Assembly: GCA_963827065.1 (NCBI GenBank)
Contig: CAWGZM010000012.1
Coordinates: forward strand, 62,001 to 126,000
Reading direction: 5' to 3'
DNA: 64,000 nucleotides
Source: JACVRW01 sp963827065
GTDB taxonomy: Bacteria; Actinomycetota; Thermoleophilia; Solirubrobacterales; Thermoleophilaceae
Position numbers and translations under genes: made by a program. Below are positions 1 to 8,602 of the stretch, piece by piece; position 1 is the stretch's first letter, and each line of letters opens with the position of its first letter. Below the pieces are notes generated by a model. That model had not been told where the DNA came from. It made no database searches and saw nothing but the letters and a program-made list of their open reading frames with translations.

Positions 1-1506
1 CTCATCAACTGGGTCGGCCAGCGCGCGCTTCAGGACCTCCGCATCCAGCTCTTCGAGCACCTGCAGCAGCTCTCGATCGGGTTCTACTCGCGCAACAAGG
101 CGGGCGTCCTGATCTCGCGGCTGACGAACGACGTGCAGGCGCTCGACCAGCTCGTGACCGAGGGCATCGCGACGCTCTTCTCGGCGACGCTCACGCTGAT
201 CGGCACGGCGGTGATCCTGATCGTGCTCGATCCGAGCCTCGCGCTCGTGACCTTCCTGACCTTCCCGGTGCTGCTGGTCGGCAGCGTGATCTTCCGGCTC
301 GCTTCGACGGGCGCCTACCGGCTCACGCGCGAGAAGATCGCCTTCGTCACCGCCTACCTGCAGGAGACGCTCTCGGGCGTGCGGATCGTGCGCGCGTTCG
401 GCCAGGAGCCGCGCCACAAGCGCCGCTTCGCAGAGCTGAACGACGAGCACCGCGACGCCAACATGAAGACGGTCTACCTGAACGCCGCCTACTTCCCGTC
501 GGTGGAGCTGCTCTCCGCGGTCGCCACGGCGGCGATCCTGATCTACGGCGGCAACCAGGTGCTCGACGAGGCGGTCACGATCGGCGTGCTGGCCTCGTTC
601 GTCTTCTACCTGCAGAGCTTCTTCGACCCGATCCAGTCGCTCTCGCAGCTGTACACGACCTACCAGGCCGGCATGGCCGCGCTCGACAAGATCTTCGAGC
701 TGCTCGACGAGGAGCCCGACCTGCGCGACCGCCCGGGCGCCGTCGACCTGCCGCGCGTGCGCGGCGAGATCGAGTTCGACGACGTGACCTTCTCCTACGG
801 GTTGAAGGAGGACGAGGCCCCGGCGCTCGACGCCGTGTCGCTGCACGTGCCGCCCGGGCAGACGGTGGCGCTCGTCGGCGCGACCGGCGCCGGCAAGTCG
901 ACCCTCGCGAAGCTGGTCGCACGCTTCTACGACCCGCAGCACGGGAGCGTGCTGATCGACGGGCACGACCTGCGCGACGTGACCGAGCACTCGCTGCGCT
1001 CGCAGCTCGGCATCGTGCCGCAGGAGAGCTTCCTGTTCTCGGGCACGATCCGCGACAACATCGCGTTCGGGCGCCCTGGGGCGACCGACGACGAGGTCCG
1101 CGACGCCGCGCGCGCGGTCGGCGCCGACGTGTTCATTACGCGGCTGCCGGACGGCTACGACACCGAGGTCGGCGAGCGCGGCGTCCACCTGTCGGCCGGG
1201 CAGCGCCAGCTGGTCGCGTTCGCACGCGCCGCGGCGGCCGACCCGCGCATCCTGATCCTCGACGAGGCGACCTCGAACGTGGACGTGCGCACCGAGTCGC
1301 AGATCGAGCGCGGGCTTCGGCGGCTCCTGGCCGGGCGAACGGCGCTCGTGATCGCCCACCGGCTCTCGACGATCCGCGGCGCCGGCCGGATCGTGGTGCT
1401 CGACCACGGCCGGGTGGCGGAGCAGGGCACGCATGACGAGCTGCTGGAAGCGGACGGCGCCTACGCGCGGCTGTATCGCGACTGGGCCGAGCAGGCCGCG
1501 GCCTAG
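1..1506 (+). CDS. ABC transporter, fused permease/ATP-binding protein (5' end missing)
   Basis: The reading frame is open from base 1, so the true start lies outside the window; 501 residues are visible. The first part is the end of an ABC type-1 exporter membrane domain with several hydrophobic helices. The second half is a complete nucleotide-binding domain: Walker A GATGAGKST, Q-loop in IVPQESF, signature LSAGQRQL, Walker B ILILDEATS and H-loop IAHRLST. This is the half-transporter (MsbA/MdlB-like) architecture, which dimerises to export lipids, drugs or peptides. The substrate cannot be told from sequence. An AraC-type regulator follows after 6 nt and may be co-transcribed. Such exporters often occur as tandem pairs, so a partner may lie upstream. 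Confidence 0.93.
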   Translation, partial: LINWVGQRALQDLRIQLFEHLQQLSIGFYSRNKAGVLISRLTNDVQALDQLVTEGIATLFSATLTLIGTAVILIVLDPSLALVTFLTFPVLLVGSVIFRLASTGAYRLTREKIAFVTAYLQETLSGVRIVRAFGQEPRHKRRFAELNDEHRDANMKTVYLNAAYFPSVELLSAVATAAILIYGGNQVLDEAVTIGVLASFVFYLQSFFDPIQSLSQLYTTYQAGMAALDKIFELLDEEPDLRDRPGAVDLPRVRGEIEFDDVTFSYGLKEDEAPALDAVSLHVPPGQTVALVGATGAGKSTLAKLVARFYDPQHGSVLIDGHDLRDVTEHSLRSQLGIVPQESFLFSGTIRDNIAFGRPGATDDEVRDAARAVGADVFITRLPDGYDTEVGERGVHLSAGQRQLVAFARAAAADPRILILDEATSNVDVRTESQIERGLRRLLAGRTALVIAHRLSTIRGAGRIVVLDHGRVAEQGTHDELLEADGAYARLYRDWAEQAAA

Positions 1507-1512
1507 CGGACC

Positions 1513-1938
1513 GTGAGCCGGGCGGTCGAGGAGTCAAACCGCCGCATGCTGCGGGCGCGCGACGCGATGGACCGCGACTACGCGGGGCCGCTCGACGTCG
1601 CGACCCTGGCAAAGATCGCGCACGTCTCCGAGGCGCACTTCATTCGGGTCTTTCGGGCCACCTTCGGCGAGACGCCGCACCGCTACCTGCAGCGGCGCCG
1701 GATCGAGCGAGCGATGTTCCTGCTGAGGGAGAGCGAACGCAGCGTGACCGAGATCTGCTTCGACGTGGGCTTCACGAGCCTCGGGACGTTCAGCCGCACG
1801 TTCAACCAGATCGTCGGCGAGCCGCCGACCACATACCGCTGGCGTGCCGCAGATCTCCGCGCGGTGCCCGCCTGTTTCGCGAAGGCCTGGACGAGACCGA
1901 GCAGTTTTGGAGAAGCACGTACTCCGCGCGCGAATTAG
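1513..1938 (+). CDS. AraC family HTH transcriptional regulator
   Basis: A 141-aa protein starting at GTG, 6 nt after the ABC transporter stop. It is almost entirely an AraC DNA-binding domain. The first helix-turn-helix is DVATLAKIAHVSEAHFIRVF and the second is around SVTEICFDVGFTSLGTFSRTF, ending with the family signature FNQIVGEPPTTYR. There is no separate ligand-binding domain, so it belongs to the short AraC type. It is followed directly by a VOC-family protein, a pairing that recurs in actinobacteria. That supports, but does not prove, regulation of the VOC gene. The C-terminal 30 residues after the HTH look unstructured. Confidence 0.9.
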   Translation: MSRAVEESNRRMLRARDAMDRDYAGPLDVATLAKIAHVSEAHFIRVFRATFGETPHRYLQRRRIERAMFLLRESERSVTEICFDVGFTSLGTFSRTFNQIVGEPPTTYRWRAADLRAVPACFAKAWTRPSSFGEARTPRAN

Positions 1939-1948
1939 CCTCGCGCTC

Positions 1949-2356
1949 ATGCCCAACCGAATCACTCACACACAGGTCTATGTACTCGATCAGGACGAGG
2001 CGATCGACTTCTACGTCGGGAAGCTCGGCTTCGAGCTGAACACCGACGCCGATCTCGGCTTCATGCGCTGGGTCACCGTGAACCTCCCCGGGCAGCCCGG
2101 GCTTCAGCTGCTGCTGGAGAAGCCCGGTCCGCCGTCGCACGACGAGACCACGGCCGAACAGGTCCGCGAGCTCGTGACCAAGGGAGCCATGGGCATGGCG
2201 GGCATCATCGCGGTGGACGACATCCACAAGACCTACGACGAGCTCAAGGCGAAGGGAGTCGAGTTCACCGAGGAGCCGACCGAGCGCGACTACGGGACCG
2301 ACTGCGGTCTGCGCGACCCGTTCGGCAACCACCTGCGCATCGGCACTCCCAAGTAG
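1949..2356 (+). CDS. VOC (glyoxalase/bleomycin-resistance) family protein
   Basis: A 135-aa single-domain VOC protein. The ATG at 1949 was chosen because the fold begins at once (ITHTQVYVLDQDEAIDFYVG); the frame is open further upstream but that part reads as antisense-like. The two beta-alpha-beta-beta-beta modules are visible, the second ending in the typical RDPFGNHLRIG. These proteins bind a metal and act as lyases, dioxygenases or antibiotic-binding proteins; the substrate here is unknown. It overlaps nothing, lies 10 nt after the AraC regulator stop, and is probably co-transcribed with it. Confidence 0.88.
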   Translation: MPNRITHTQVYVLDQDEAIDFYVGKLGFELNTDADLGFMRWVTVNLPGQPGLQLLLEKPGPPSHDETTAEQVRELVTKGAMGMAGIIAVDDIHKTYDELKAKGVEFTEEPTERDYGTDCGLRDPFGNHLRIGTPK

Positions 2357-2368
2357 GCCTTGATCTGG

Positions 2369-2989
2369 CTAGCCCATTCCCAACGAGATCACGCCGCGCG
2401 AGACGAGCCCCTGCGTGAACGCCGCGGAGGCGAGCACCTTTACGCCGTAGGCGTCGCGCAGGAACCACTCGAGGAAGACCGCCACGCTGCTGCGCACGGC
2501 ACCGGCCTTGGAGAGCGCCGCGAGGTCGTAGACGACGAGCCGCTCGCGCAGCGTCGGCTCGGCCGCGAGCCGCTCTGACAGGGCGTCGTCGAGCGGGCCC
2601 AGCACGATCGCGGACCGCTCGGCGCCCAGCCGCTCGCACCCGACGAAGCCCGCGCGCAGCTCGACCGTCGCCCGCTCGCGCCGCCAGGCGACGTCGAGCG
2701 CGGTGGGCGACGCGGCGTGCAGGTCGACCTCGTCCAGCTCGTCGCGGAAGTGGGCACTGAGGGAGTCGAAGAGCTCGCCCTGGGTGGTCGTGAGGCTGGC
2801 CCACTCGATTGGCCGCTCGCGGACGGCCTGCGTGACGGCCAGCTCGGCCTCGGGGCTGCGCTCCGGCCGCAGCCGGATCGTGTCGTTCTCTTCGGTCACG
2901 AGGTCGGGGTCGAGGCCGCCCGCCGTGGCCGCGGGCAGGCTGCCGATTCGGGGGTCGAGCAGTGCCTCGACGAGAGTCAGGTCCTTCAT
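2369..2989 (-). CDS. Hypothetical protein downstream of chelatase-like genes
   Basis: A 206-aa protein I do not recognise. It starts at an ATG overlapping the stop of the VWA gene (ATGA, 2986-2989), so it is translationally coupled to it. The sequence is soluble-looking, without signal peptide or membrane segment. The N-terminal half is acidic and the C-terminal half is a mixed alpha/beta region ending FTQGLVSRGVISLGMG. Because it is the last gene of the ThDP enzyme, AAA, VWA run, it may work with the AAA/VWA machine, for example as substrate or accessory factor. That is inference from position only. Confidence 0.7.
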   Translation of the reverse strand: MKDLTLVEALLDPRIGSLPAATAGGLDPDLVTEENDTIRLRPERSPEAELAVTQAVRERPIEWASLTTTQGELFDSLSAHFRDELDEVDLHAASPTALDVAWRRERATVELRAGFVGCERLGAERSAIVLGPLDDALSERLAAEPTLRERLVVYDLAALSKAGAVRSSVAVFLEWFLRDAYGVKVLASAAFTQGLVSRGVISLGMG

Positions 2990-3825
2990 GCGCGCTCCTC
3001 CAGTAGCTCCGCCAGCAGTCCGGGCGCCAGCTCGCCGAGCGGCACGTGCGTCCCGCGCGCGGCCATCGCGATCGCCCGCGCGCCTCCGCGCAGCGCCTCC
3101 GGCGAGCCGGGCGTCGCGGCATCGGCGACGACGCAGCGCACGCGCGCGCGGGCGAGCTCGCGCGCCTGCGACAGCGTGTCGGCGAGCGCGTCGCCGCCGG
3201 CGCGCAGCGGCACGGTCGGCGCGCCGTCTGTGATCGCCACCACGAGCGGCAGCGCGTTCGGGTGCCGGTAGCGCTCGCGCCACAGGAGCAGGCGGGCACG
3301 ACGCAGGGCGTCGGCTAGCGGTGTGCGGCCGCTGAGCGGCACCTGCTCGAGCCGCCGGCGGGCGCGCGCCGTGCTGCGCGTCAGCGGCAGCGCCACCGTC
3401 GCCTCCGGCAGGCCGCCGCGGAAGGCCACGAGCGCGACCCGGTCGCCGCGGTGCGTCCCGTCCTCGAGCAGCTCGAGCGCCATCCCCTTGACGCGCTCGA
3501 GCATCGACTCGGCGGCTAGCGAGTAGCTGTTGTCGACCACGAACACCGCCGCCAGCGGGGCGCGGTGCTGGCGCACCTTGCGGCGCAGGTCCTGCGGCTC
3601 GACCTCAATCGGCCTGACCCGTCCGCCGCGGGCGGCCGCGGCACGCACGGTGGCGTCGAGCGCGATCTCGGCACCCGCCTCGCGCGCCAGGCGATGGCGC
3701 GCGTAGCGCCCCGCCCGCCGGCTGACAAGCGAAGGGCCGCGCCGTCCGAGGCGCCCGCGTTCGAGCGCGTCGCGACGGCGACGCTCCCCGAACACCGCCC
3801 GCGGGTCCACCCTCACCTCGCCCAC
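2986..3825 (-). CDS. VWA domain protein, magnesium/cobalt chelatase subunit D-like
   Basis: About 279 aa if the GTG at 3825 is used; GTGs at 3816 and 3810 are alternatives, and the last has a purine-rich AGGTGAGG just before it. The C-terminal 180 residues are a von Willebrand A domain with an intact MIDAS: DNSYS (DxSxS), the threonine in SGRTPLADAL and the aspartate in AITDGAPT. The N-terminal region is basic, like the linker-to-VWA region of ChlD/BchD. With the upstream AAA protein it matches the two halves of single-chain actinobacterial chelatase-like proteins (Rv2850c type). It may be a natural two-gene form or one gene split by a frame change near 3840. Confidence 0.8.
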   Translation of the reverse strand: MGEVRVDPRAVFGERRRRDALERGRLGRRGPSLVSRRAGRYARHRLAREAGAEIALDATVRAAAARGGRVRPIEVEPQDLRRKVRQHRAPLAAVFVVDNSYSLAAESMLERVKGMALELLEDGTHRGDRVALVAFRGGLPEATVALPLTRSTARARRRLEQVPLSGRTPLADALRRARLLLWRERYRHPNALPLVVAITDGAPTVPLRAGGDALADTLSQARELARARVRCVVADAATPGSPEALRGGARAIAMAARGTHVPLGELAPGLLAELLEERA

Positions 3826-3839
3826 GGCCGGTGGCTCGC

Positions 3840-4937
3840 TCAGCGCGCCGCCGGCGAGGGCGGCGCTTGGGGCTCCCTCTGCGCCGGCCCTTTTCCCGGC
3901 CTCACCTCGGCCTCGAGCGCCTGCGCCAGCGCGTTGTCGATCGCCGCGGGCGGCAGCACGGCGTCCGGCGAGAACGGGTCGCCCGCAACGCGGTGCCCGA
4001 GCGCGAGGTCGGCGGCGGCGCGGAGGTCCTCGGCCGCGACGAGGTCGCGGCCGTCGAGCGCCGCAAGACCCTTCGCGCATTCGAGCAGAGCGATGTCGGC
4101 GCGGTGGCTCCCCACGCCGAGCCGGGTGACGAGCGAGCCGATCGCGCCGTAGAAGCCCTCCGGCACGCGCATGCCGGCGAGCAGGCGCTCGGCGTCGGCG
4201 AGCCGGCGGCGCAGGTCCGCCTGAGCGCCCGCCCAGCCGGCCGCGAACGCCTCGGGATCGAGCCCGAACGCCTCGCGTCGGCGCAGCACCTCGGCGCGCT
4301 CGGACGAGGCGGGCAGCGGCGGCACGTCGACGTGCAGCCCGATGCGGTCGGCGAGCTGCGGGCGCAGCTCGCCCTCCTCGGGGTTCATCGTCCCGACGAG
4401 CAGAAAGCGCGCCGGATGTGAGGCGGAGACGCCCTCGCGCTCGACGATGTTGATCCCGAGCGCCGCCGCGTCGAGCAGGATGTCAGCGAGGTGGTCGTCG
4501 AGCAGGTTGATCTCGTCGACGTAGAGGATGCCGCGGTTGGCCTCCGCGAGCAGGCCCGGCTCAAGCGCCTTCTCGCCCTCGGTGAGCGCGCGGGCGATAT
4601 CGATCGATCCGGCGACGCGCTCCTCGGTTGCGTTCAAAGGCAGGTCCACGATCGGCCGCCTGCGGCGCGTCGCGGGCAGCCGCTCGCCGGCGGCCGCGCG
4701 GGCACGGCAGTCCGCGCAGGCGGGCCGGGCAGGGTCGCAGCCGAATGGGCATCCGGCCACGACCTCGATCTCAGGCAGGAGCTCGCTGAGCCCCCGTACC
4801 GCCGTCGACTTGCCGGTCCCGCTCGGCCCCCGTACCAGCACCCCGCCCACCGCCGGGTTGACGGCGTTGAGCAGGAGCGCCTGGGTGAGCCGCTCCTGCC
4901 CGACGATGGCGGCGAACGGGTACGGGGCTCCGCTCAG
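3840..4937 (-). CDS. AAA+ ATPase, magnesium/cobalt chelatase subunit I-like
   Basis: AAA+ protein of the MoxR/ChlI clade. Walker A is GPSGTGKST, Walker B ILYVDEINLL, sensor-1 LLVGTMNPEEGELRPQ, and there is a Cys cluster (CPFGC ... CADC) as in bacterial ChlI homologues. Homology starts upstream of the first in-frame GTG (4850): residues PYPFAAIVGQERLTQALLLN are encoded up to about 4925, but no ATG, GTG or TTG is in frame there. A CTG at 4937, overlapping the ThDP gene stop, is the only near-cognate start. It ends just before the VWA gene. These machines insert metal into tetrapyrroles or remodel proteins; the client is unknown. Confidence 0.82.
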   Translation of the reverse strand: MSGAPYPFAAIVGQERLTQALLLNAVNPAVGGVLVRGPSGTGKSTAVRGLSELLPEIEVVAGCPFGCDPARPACADCRARAAAGERLPATRRRRPIVDLPLNATEERVAGSIDIARALTEGEKALEPGLLAEANRGILYVDEINLLDDHLADILLDAAALGINIVEREGVSASHPARFLLVGTMNPEEGELRPQLADRIGLHVDVPPLPASSERAEVLRRREAFGLDPEAFAAGWAGAQADLRRRLADAERLLAGMRVPEGFYGAIGSLVTRLGVGSHRADIALLECAKGLAALDGRDLVAAEDLRAAADLALGHRVAGDPFSPDAVLPPAAIDNALAQALEAEVRPGKGPAQREPQAPPSPAAR

Positions 4938-6712
4938 GTGACCACCAGCCGCTCGCCGAAGGTTGGCTCGGCCTGCACGATCGGCGGGAACTGCCAGGTG
5001 CCGATCAGCGGCACGGCCGTGTCGCGGTTGACCTTCACGTCGAGCACCGCCGGCCGGCCCGAGTCGAGCGCCGCCTCGAAGGCGCCGGAGATGTCACCGG
5101 GCTGGTCGATCGAGTACGCGAGCGCGCCCATCGCCTCGGCCATCTTGGCGAAGTCCGGGTTCCAGAGCTCGCCGGTCGACTGCTTGCGGAAGCTCGTGCC
5201 GATCTCGCGCTCGTCCATGTAGAAGCGCTGCAGGTCCCTGATCACGCCGATCGTGTAGTTGTTGAGGATCACCCAGACGCAGGGCAGGTCGTACTCGACG
5301 GCGGTCGCCACGGCGTGCGGGAACATGCTGAAGCTGCCGTCGCTGGTCACGCACACCGCCGGCCGGTCGGGCTGCGCCAGCTTCAGGCCGAGCACGCCGC
5401 AGGTGCCGAAGCCCATGCCGGCGAAGCCGCCCGGCGTGAACACCGTGCGCGGCTCGTAGACGTCCCAGTACTGCTCGACCCAGGTCTGGTGGTTGCCCGT
5501 GTCGGTGATCATCATCGTCTCGTCGGGGGCGATCCGGCGCATGTCGCCGATCAGGCGGCGCGGCTCGATCGGGACCTCGTCGGACTCCATCGGCGGGCGG
5601 ATGAAGTTCTCCCACTCGCTCTTGAAGCCCTCGACCTGGTCGAGCCAGGGCGAGCGCTCGCGCTTGCCCTGGCGCTGCGCCAGCTCGAGGAGCTGGCGCA
5701 GCACCTCGCGGGCGTCCCCCACGATGCCCAGCTCGGTCGGGTAGTTGCGCCCGATCTCGGCCGCGTCGAGATCGACGTGGATCAGCTTGGTCGGCGGGAT
5801 GTTGTAGGTGTAGCCCGGCACCCACGAGGAGCAGTGGATGTCCGAGAAGCGCGTGCCGAGCGCGAGGATCACGTCGGCGTTGCGCGCCGCCTCGGTGGCC
5901 GGGTACTCGCCCCAGCAGCCCGCGATTCCGAGGTGCAGCGGGTGGCGGGCCGAGATCACGCCCTTGCCCATGAAGGTCGAGTAGACGGGCACGTTCACGT
6001 GCTCCGCGAACGCCTGCAGCTCGTTGCTCGCCTCCGAGATCAGGACTCCGCCGCCGGCCAGGATCAGCGGCCGCTTGGCGGAGAGAAGGATCTCGAGCGC
6101 CTTTGCGACCGCCTCGGGCGACCCCTGCGTGCGCCAGTTCAGGTGGCGCGAGCGCTCGGCGGGGTCGGGCGTCTCGACCTCGCCGGTGCGGATCCAGAGG
6201 TCGTAGGGCACGTCGATGTGGACCGGGCCGGGCCGGCCCTCACGAGCGAGCTTGAATGCCTTCGGGAGGATCTTCTCGAGGTCCTCGACCGAGTGGGCCT
6301 GGAAGCTTCGCTTCGAAACGCGCCGGGCGATGCCCGGGAAGTCGGCCGAGTAGTGGCGGTACTCCTCCTGGAGCGCGCCGCTGTCGAACTGCGTGGTGGC
6401 CACCTGGCCCGTGATCGCGATGAACGAGGAGGAGTCGAAGAAGGCGTTCCCCATCGCAACGGTCAGGAGCATCGGGCCCGGGCCCGTCGAGGTATAGACC
6501 GGGATCGGCACCCCGGTGGCCCGGAAGTAGGCGTCGGCCATGTAGCCAGCGGCCGACTCGATCCGCGGCCAGACCAGCTTGATGTCGTCCTGGCGGTGAT
6601 AGACGCCGTCGAGCAGCCCGACGGCTCCGTGACCGGCGTAGCCGAAGATGTAGGGCGTCTCCTCCTTGATCAGGTAGTCGACGACCAGGTCGCAGCCGCG
6701 CATCTCGCTCAT
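4934..6712 (-). CDS. Thiamine-diphosphate-dependent enzyme, acetolactate synthase-like
   Basis: A 592-aa enzyme starting at ATG 6712, preceded by GGAGAG at a good distance; the open frame extends further upstream but the family begins here. It has all three ThDP-enzyme domains: the N-terminal Pyr domain with the catalytic glutamate in PRIESAAGYMADAY (E52), a central domain, and a C-terminal PP domain with the cofactor motif SDGSFSMF...LNN. It resembles the large subunit of acetolactate synthase, but no small regulatory subunit or ilv gene is nearby. The gene instead follows an AcoR-like activator, so a catabolic carboligase or decarboxylase is more likely than valine/isoleucine biosynthesis. 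The substrate is undetermined. Confidence 0.85.
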   Translation of the reverse strand: MSEMRGCDLVVDYLIKEETPYIFGYAGHGAVGLLDGVYHRQDDIKLVWPRIESAAGYMADAYFRATGVPIPVYTSTGPGPMLLTVAMGNAFFDSSSFIAITGQVATTQFDSGALQEEYRHYSADFPGIARRVSKRSFQAHSVEDLEKILPKAFKLAREGRPGPVHIDVPYDLWIRTGEVETPDPAERSRHLNWRTQGSPEAVAKALEILLSAKRPLILAGGGVLISEASNELQAFAEHVNVPVYSTFMGKGVISARHPLHLGIAGCWGEYPATEAARNADVILALGTRFSDIHCSSWVPGYTYNIPPTKLIHVDLDAAEIGRNYPTELGIVGDAREVLRQLLELAQRQGKRERSPWLDQVEGFKSEWENFIRPPMESDEVPIEPRRLIGDMRRIAPDETMMITDTGNHQTWVEQYWDVYEPRTVFTPGGFAGMGFGTCGVLGLKLAQPDRPAVCVTSDGSFSMFPHAVATAVEYDLPCVWVILNNYTIGVIRDLQRFYMDEREIGTSFRKQSTGELWNPDFAKMAEAMGALAYSIDQPGDISGAFEAALDSGRPAVLDVKVNRDTAVPLIGTWQFPPIVQAEPTFGERLVVT

Positions 6713-6766
6713 GACTCTCCTCTCCCGTTGCGGCCCAGGGGACGCTAAGGCGGCGGCGGTGTCTCG

Positions 6767-6789
6767 CGGTGTCCGAAGATCGGACACCG
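6767..6789. promoter_or_regulatory. Perfect inverted repeat, probable operator of the ThDP gene
   Basis: Two perfect 10-bp arms, CGGTGTCCGA and TCGGACACCG, separated by AGA. It lies in the 86-bp gap between the regulator stop (6799) and the ThDP enzyme start (6712), 54 bp or more upstream of that start. A further partial half-site (GGTGTCTCG) sits beside it at 6759-6767. Fis-type activators of the AcoR family bind such dyads, so this is the likely target of the adjacent regulator. A hairpin terminator for the regulator gene is the alternative, but there is no T-run. Confidence 0.6.
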
Positions 6790-6798
6790 GTCACGGCG

Positions 6799-8562
6799 CT
6801 AGAAGGCCGTGCGGTCCAGGTCCAGGCCGTAGGCGCGCAGCTTGCGGTAGAGCGTCGAGCGGGCGATGCCAAGCCTGCGGGCGGCGTCGCGCTTGTTGCC
6901 GCCGGCCGCGTCGAGAGCCTCGACGATCGCCTCGAGCTCGGCATGCTCGATCGCCGTGAGGCGCCGCGGCGCCGCCTTCGCCAGCAGCCCGGCGGGGAAG
7001 TCCTCGACACGGATGTCGCCGCTGTGGCGACGGGCAGCCGCGGCGCGGACGACGCGCTCGAGTTCACGCACGTTGCCCGGCCAGGGCAGCCGCTGGAGGA
7101 GCTGGAGCGCATCGGGGCGCAGCACCTGGCGGAAGCCGCCGCGCGCGTGGCGGCGGAGCAGAGCCTGGGCGAGCCCCGGGACGTCCTCAGGCCGTGAGCG
7201 CAGCGGCGGCAGCTCGAGCTCGCCGACGGCCAGGCGGTCGTGGAGCCGCCGCCAGGCCGGGTTCTGCGGATCGTCGGGTCCGGCCGTCGCGGCGATCCAG
7301 GGACCCTCGGCCTGCGCTTTGTCGATCAGCCGCGCCAGGCCCGACGACGCGCGCGGGCTCAGCTCGTCGACGTGGCGCAGCAGGACCGCGCCGCGCGGGT
7401 CGCGCAGCCGCGCAGCGACGTTCGTCAGCCACGCGCCGGTGCCCTCGAGCGGCTCCGCGCCGGCGTCGAGCTCGTCGGGGGCGCCGAGGCCGGCGCGCTC
7501 AGCGGCGGCCGCGACGGCGAACGCCTTCCCGGTTCCCGGCTCGCCGCGCACGAGCGCAGGGATGCGGAGCTCGCAGGCCTCAGCGAGCGTGGAGCTCGGG
7601 CCGCTGGGCCGAGCGGCCGTCCGCCCCGGAGGTCGCCGTTCGTCCGCCACCTCCGGCAGCTCGAGCGCGAGCAGCAGGCCGGCGGGCTCGCCCTCCTTGC
7701 CCACCGGGCTGCAGCGAGCGTGCATCGAGCCGCCCGCGGCCACGGGCAGCTCGATCGTCGCCTCGCCATCCGCGAGCACCGCGGCGGCGCGCTCCCAGAG
7801 GAGGCCCTGGTCGACAGGCTCGAGCAGCCGGGCGGCGGCGGGCGTCGTGAGCACGAGCCCCTCGCTGAGGCAGGCCACCGGATGGCGCGAGCGGTGGCGC
7901 GCGCCAACGAAGGCGTCGAGCAGCATCCGCTCGCGGGCCGATGCCCCGGCGAGCAGCTCACGCTCGATCTCGTGCGTGACCTCTTCGACGAGCGCCAGCT
8001 GGAGCGGGCTCGAGTCGCGCGTGCGCGTCGTGACGTTGACCACGCCCTCGATGCGACCCGTGACCGGATGGCGGACCGGCGAACCCACGCAGGCGGCCGG
8101 ATCGAGCGCCTCGACATAGTGCTCACAGCCGACCACCGCCACCGGCCGGCCCGCCTCGAGCGGGGTGCCGATCCCGTTCGTGCCGACCAGCTCTTCCAGG
8201 AAGACGAAGCCGGGCGCGGCGTAGACCCGATCCATGGCCGCGGCCGCCTCACGGTCGCCGGTCCAGCGGCGCAGAACGCGCGCACCGGGATCGCTCAGCA
8301 GAATCGCCGCGGCTGCGCCCTCAAGCCGCCGCGCGAGCCTGTCGAGCACGGGCGTGGCCGCACGCACGAGGCGGATCTCGCCGGTCACGGGCTCCTGGTC
8401 GAAGGGCACCTCCGGGCGGTCCGGCACGACCCCGCAGGACCGCGAGCGCCGCCACGAGTCGAGGATCTCGCTTCGCACCGGCGGCGATCCGCGCTCGCCG
8501 GCAGCAAAGCGCTCGCGCGCTCCGTGGATGCTCCTGCGGCTTCGCGTGCCGGCCTGCGCCAT
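6799..8562 (-). CDS. AcoR-like GAF/Fis-type transcriptional activator
   Basis: A 587-aa regulator with ATG 8562 preceded by a strong AGGAGG. Order of parts: N-terminal sensor with a GAF-like domain (ELVGTNGIGTPLEAGRPVAVVG is the hallmark of the AcoR family), a degenerate AAA+ domain (about 300-500), and a C-terminal Fis helix-turn-helix (NKRDAARRLGIARSTLYRKL). The AAA+ part looks dead: Walker A reads GEPGTGKA instead of GKT/S, the Walker B DE pair is replaced by RH, and the sigma-54 contact loop GAFTGA is missing. This fits an actinobacterial lineage that lost sigma-54. It probably activates the downstream ThDP enzyme gene in response to a small molecule. Confidence 0.88.
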   Translation of the reverse strand: MAQAGTRSRRSIHGARERFAAGERGSPPVRSEILDSWRRSRSCGVVPDRPEVPFDQEPVTGEIRLVRAATPVLDRLARRLEGAAAAILLSDPGARVLRRWTGDREAAAAMDRVYAAPGFVFLEELVGTNGIGTPLEAGRPVAVVGCEHYVEALDPAACVGSPVRHPVTGRIEGVVNVTTRTRDSSPLQLALVEEVTHEIERELLAGASARERMLLDAFVGARHRSRHPVACLSEGLVLTTPAAARLLEPVDQGLLWERAAAVLADGEATIELPVAAGGSMHARCSPVGKEGEPAGLLLALELPEVADERRPPGRTAARPSGPSSTLAEACELRIPALVRGEPGTGKAFAVAAAAERAGLGAPDELDAGAEPLEGTGAWLTNVAARLRDPRGAVLLRHVDELSPRASSGLARLIDKAQAEGPWIAATAGPDDPQNPAWRRLHDRLAVGELELPPLRSRPEDVPGLAQALLRRHARGGFRQVLRPDALQLLQRLPWPGNVRELERVVRAAAARRHSGDIRVEDFPAGLLAKAAPRRLTAIEHAELEAIVEALDAAGGNKRDAARRLGIARSTLYRKLRAYGLDLDRTAF

Positions 8563-8602
8563 CGGGCCTCCTGGTGATCGTAACCCGTGGCGGGCGCTGA
8601 CC

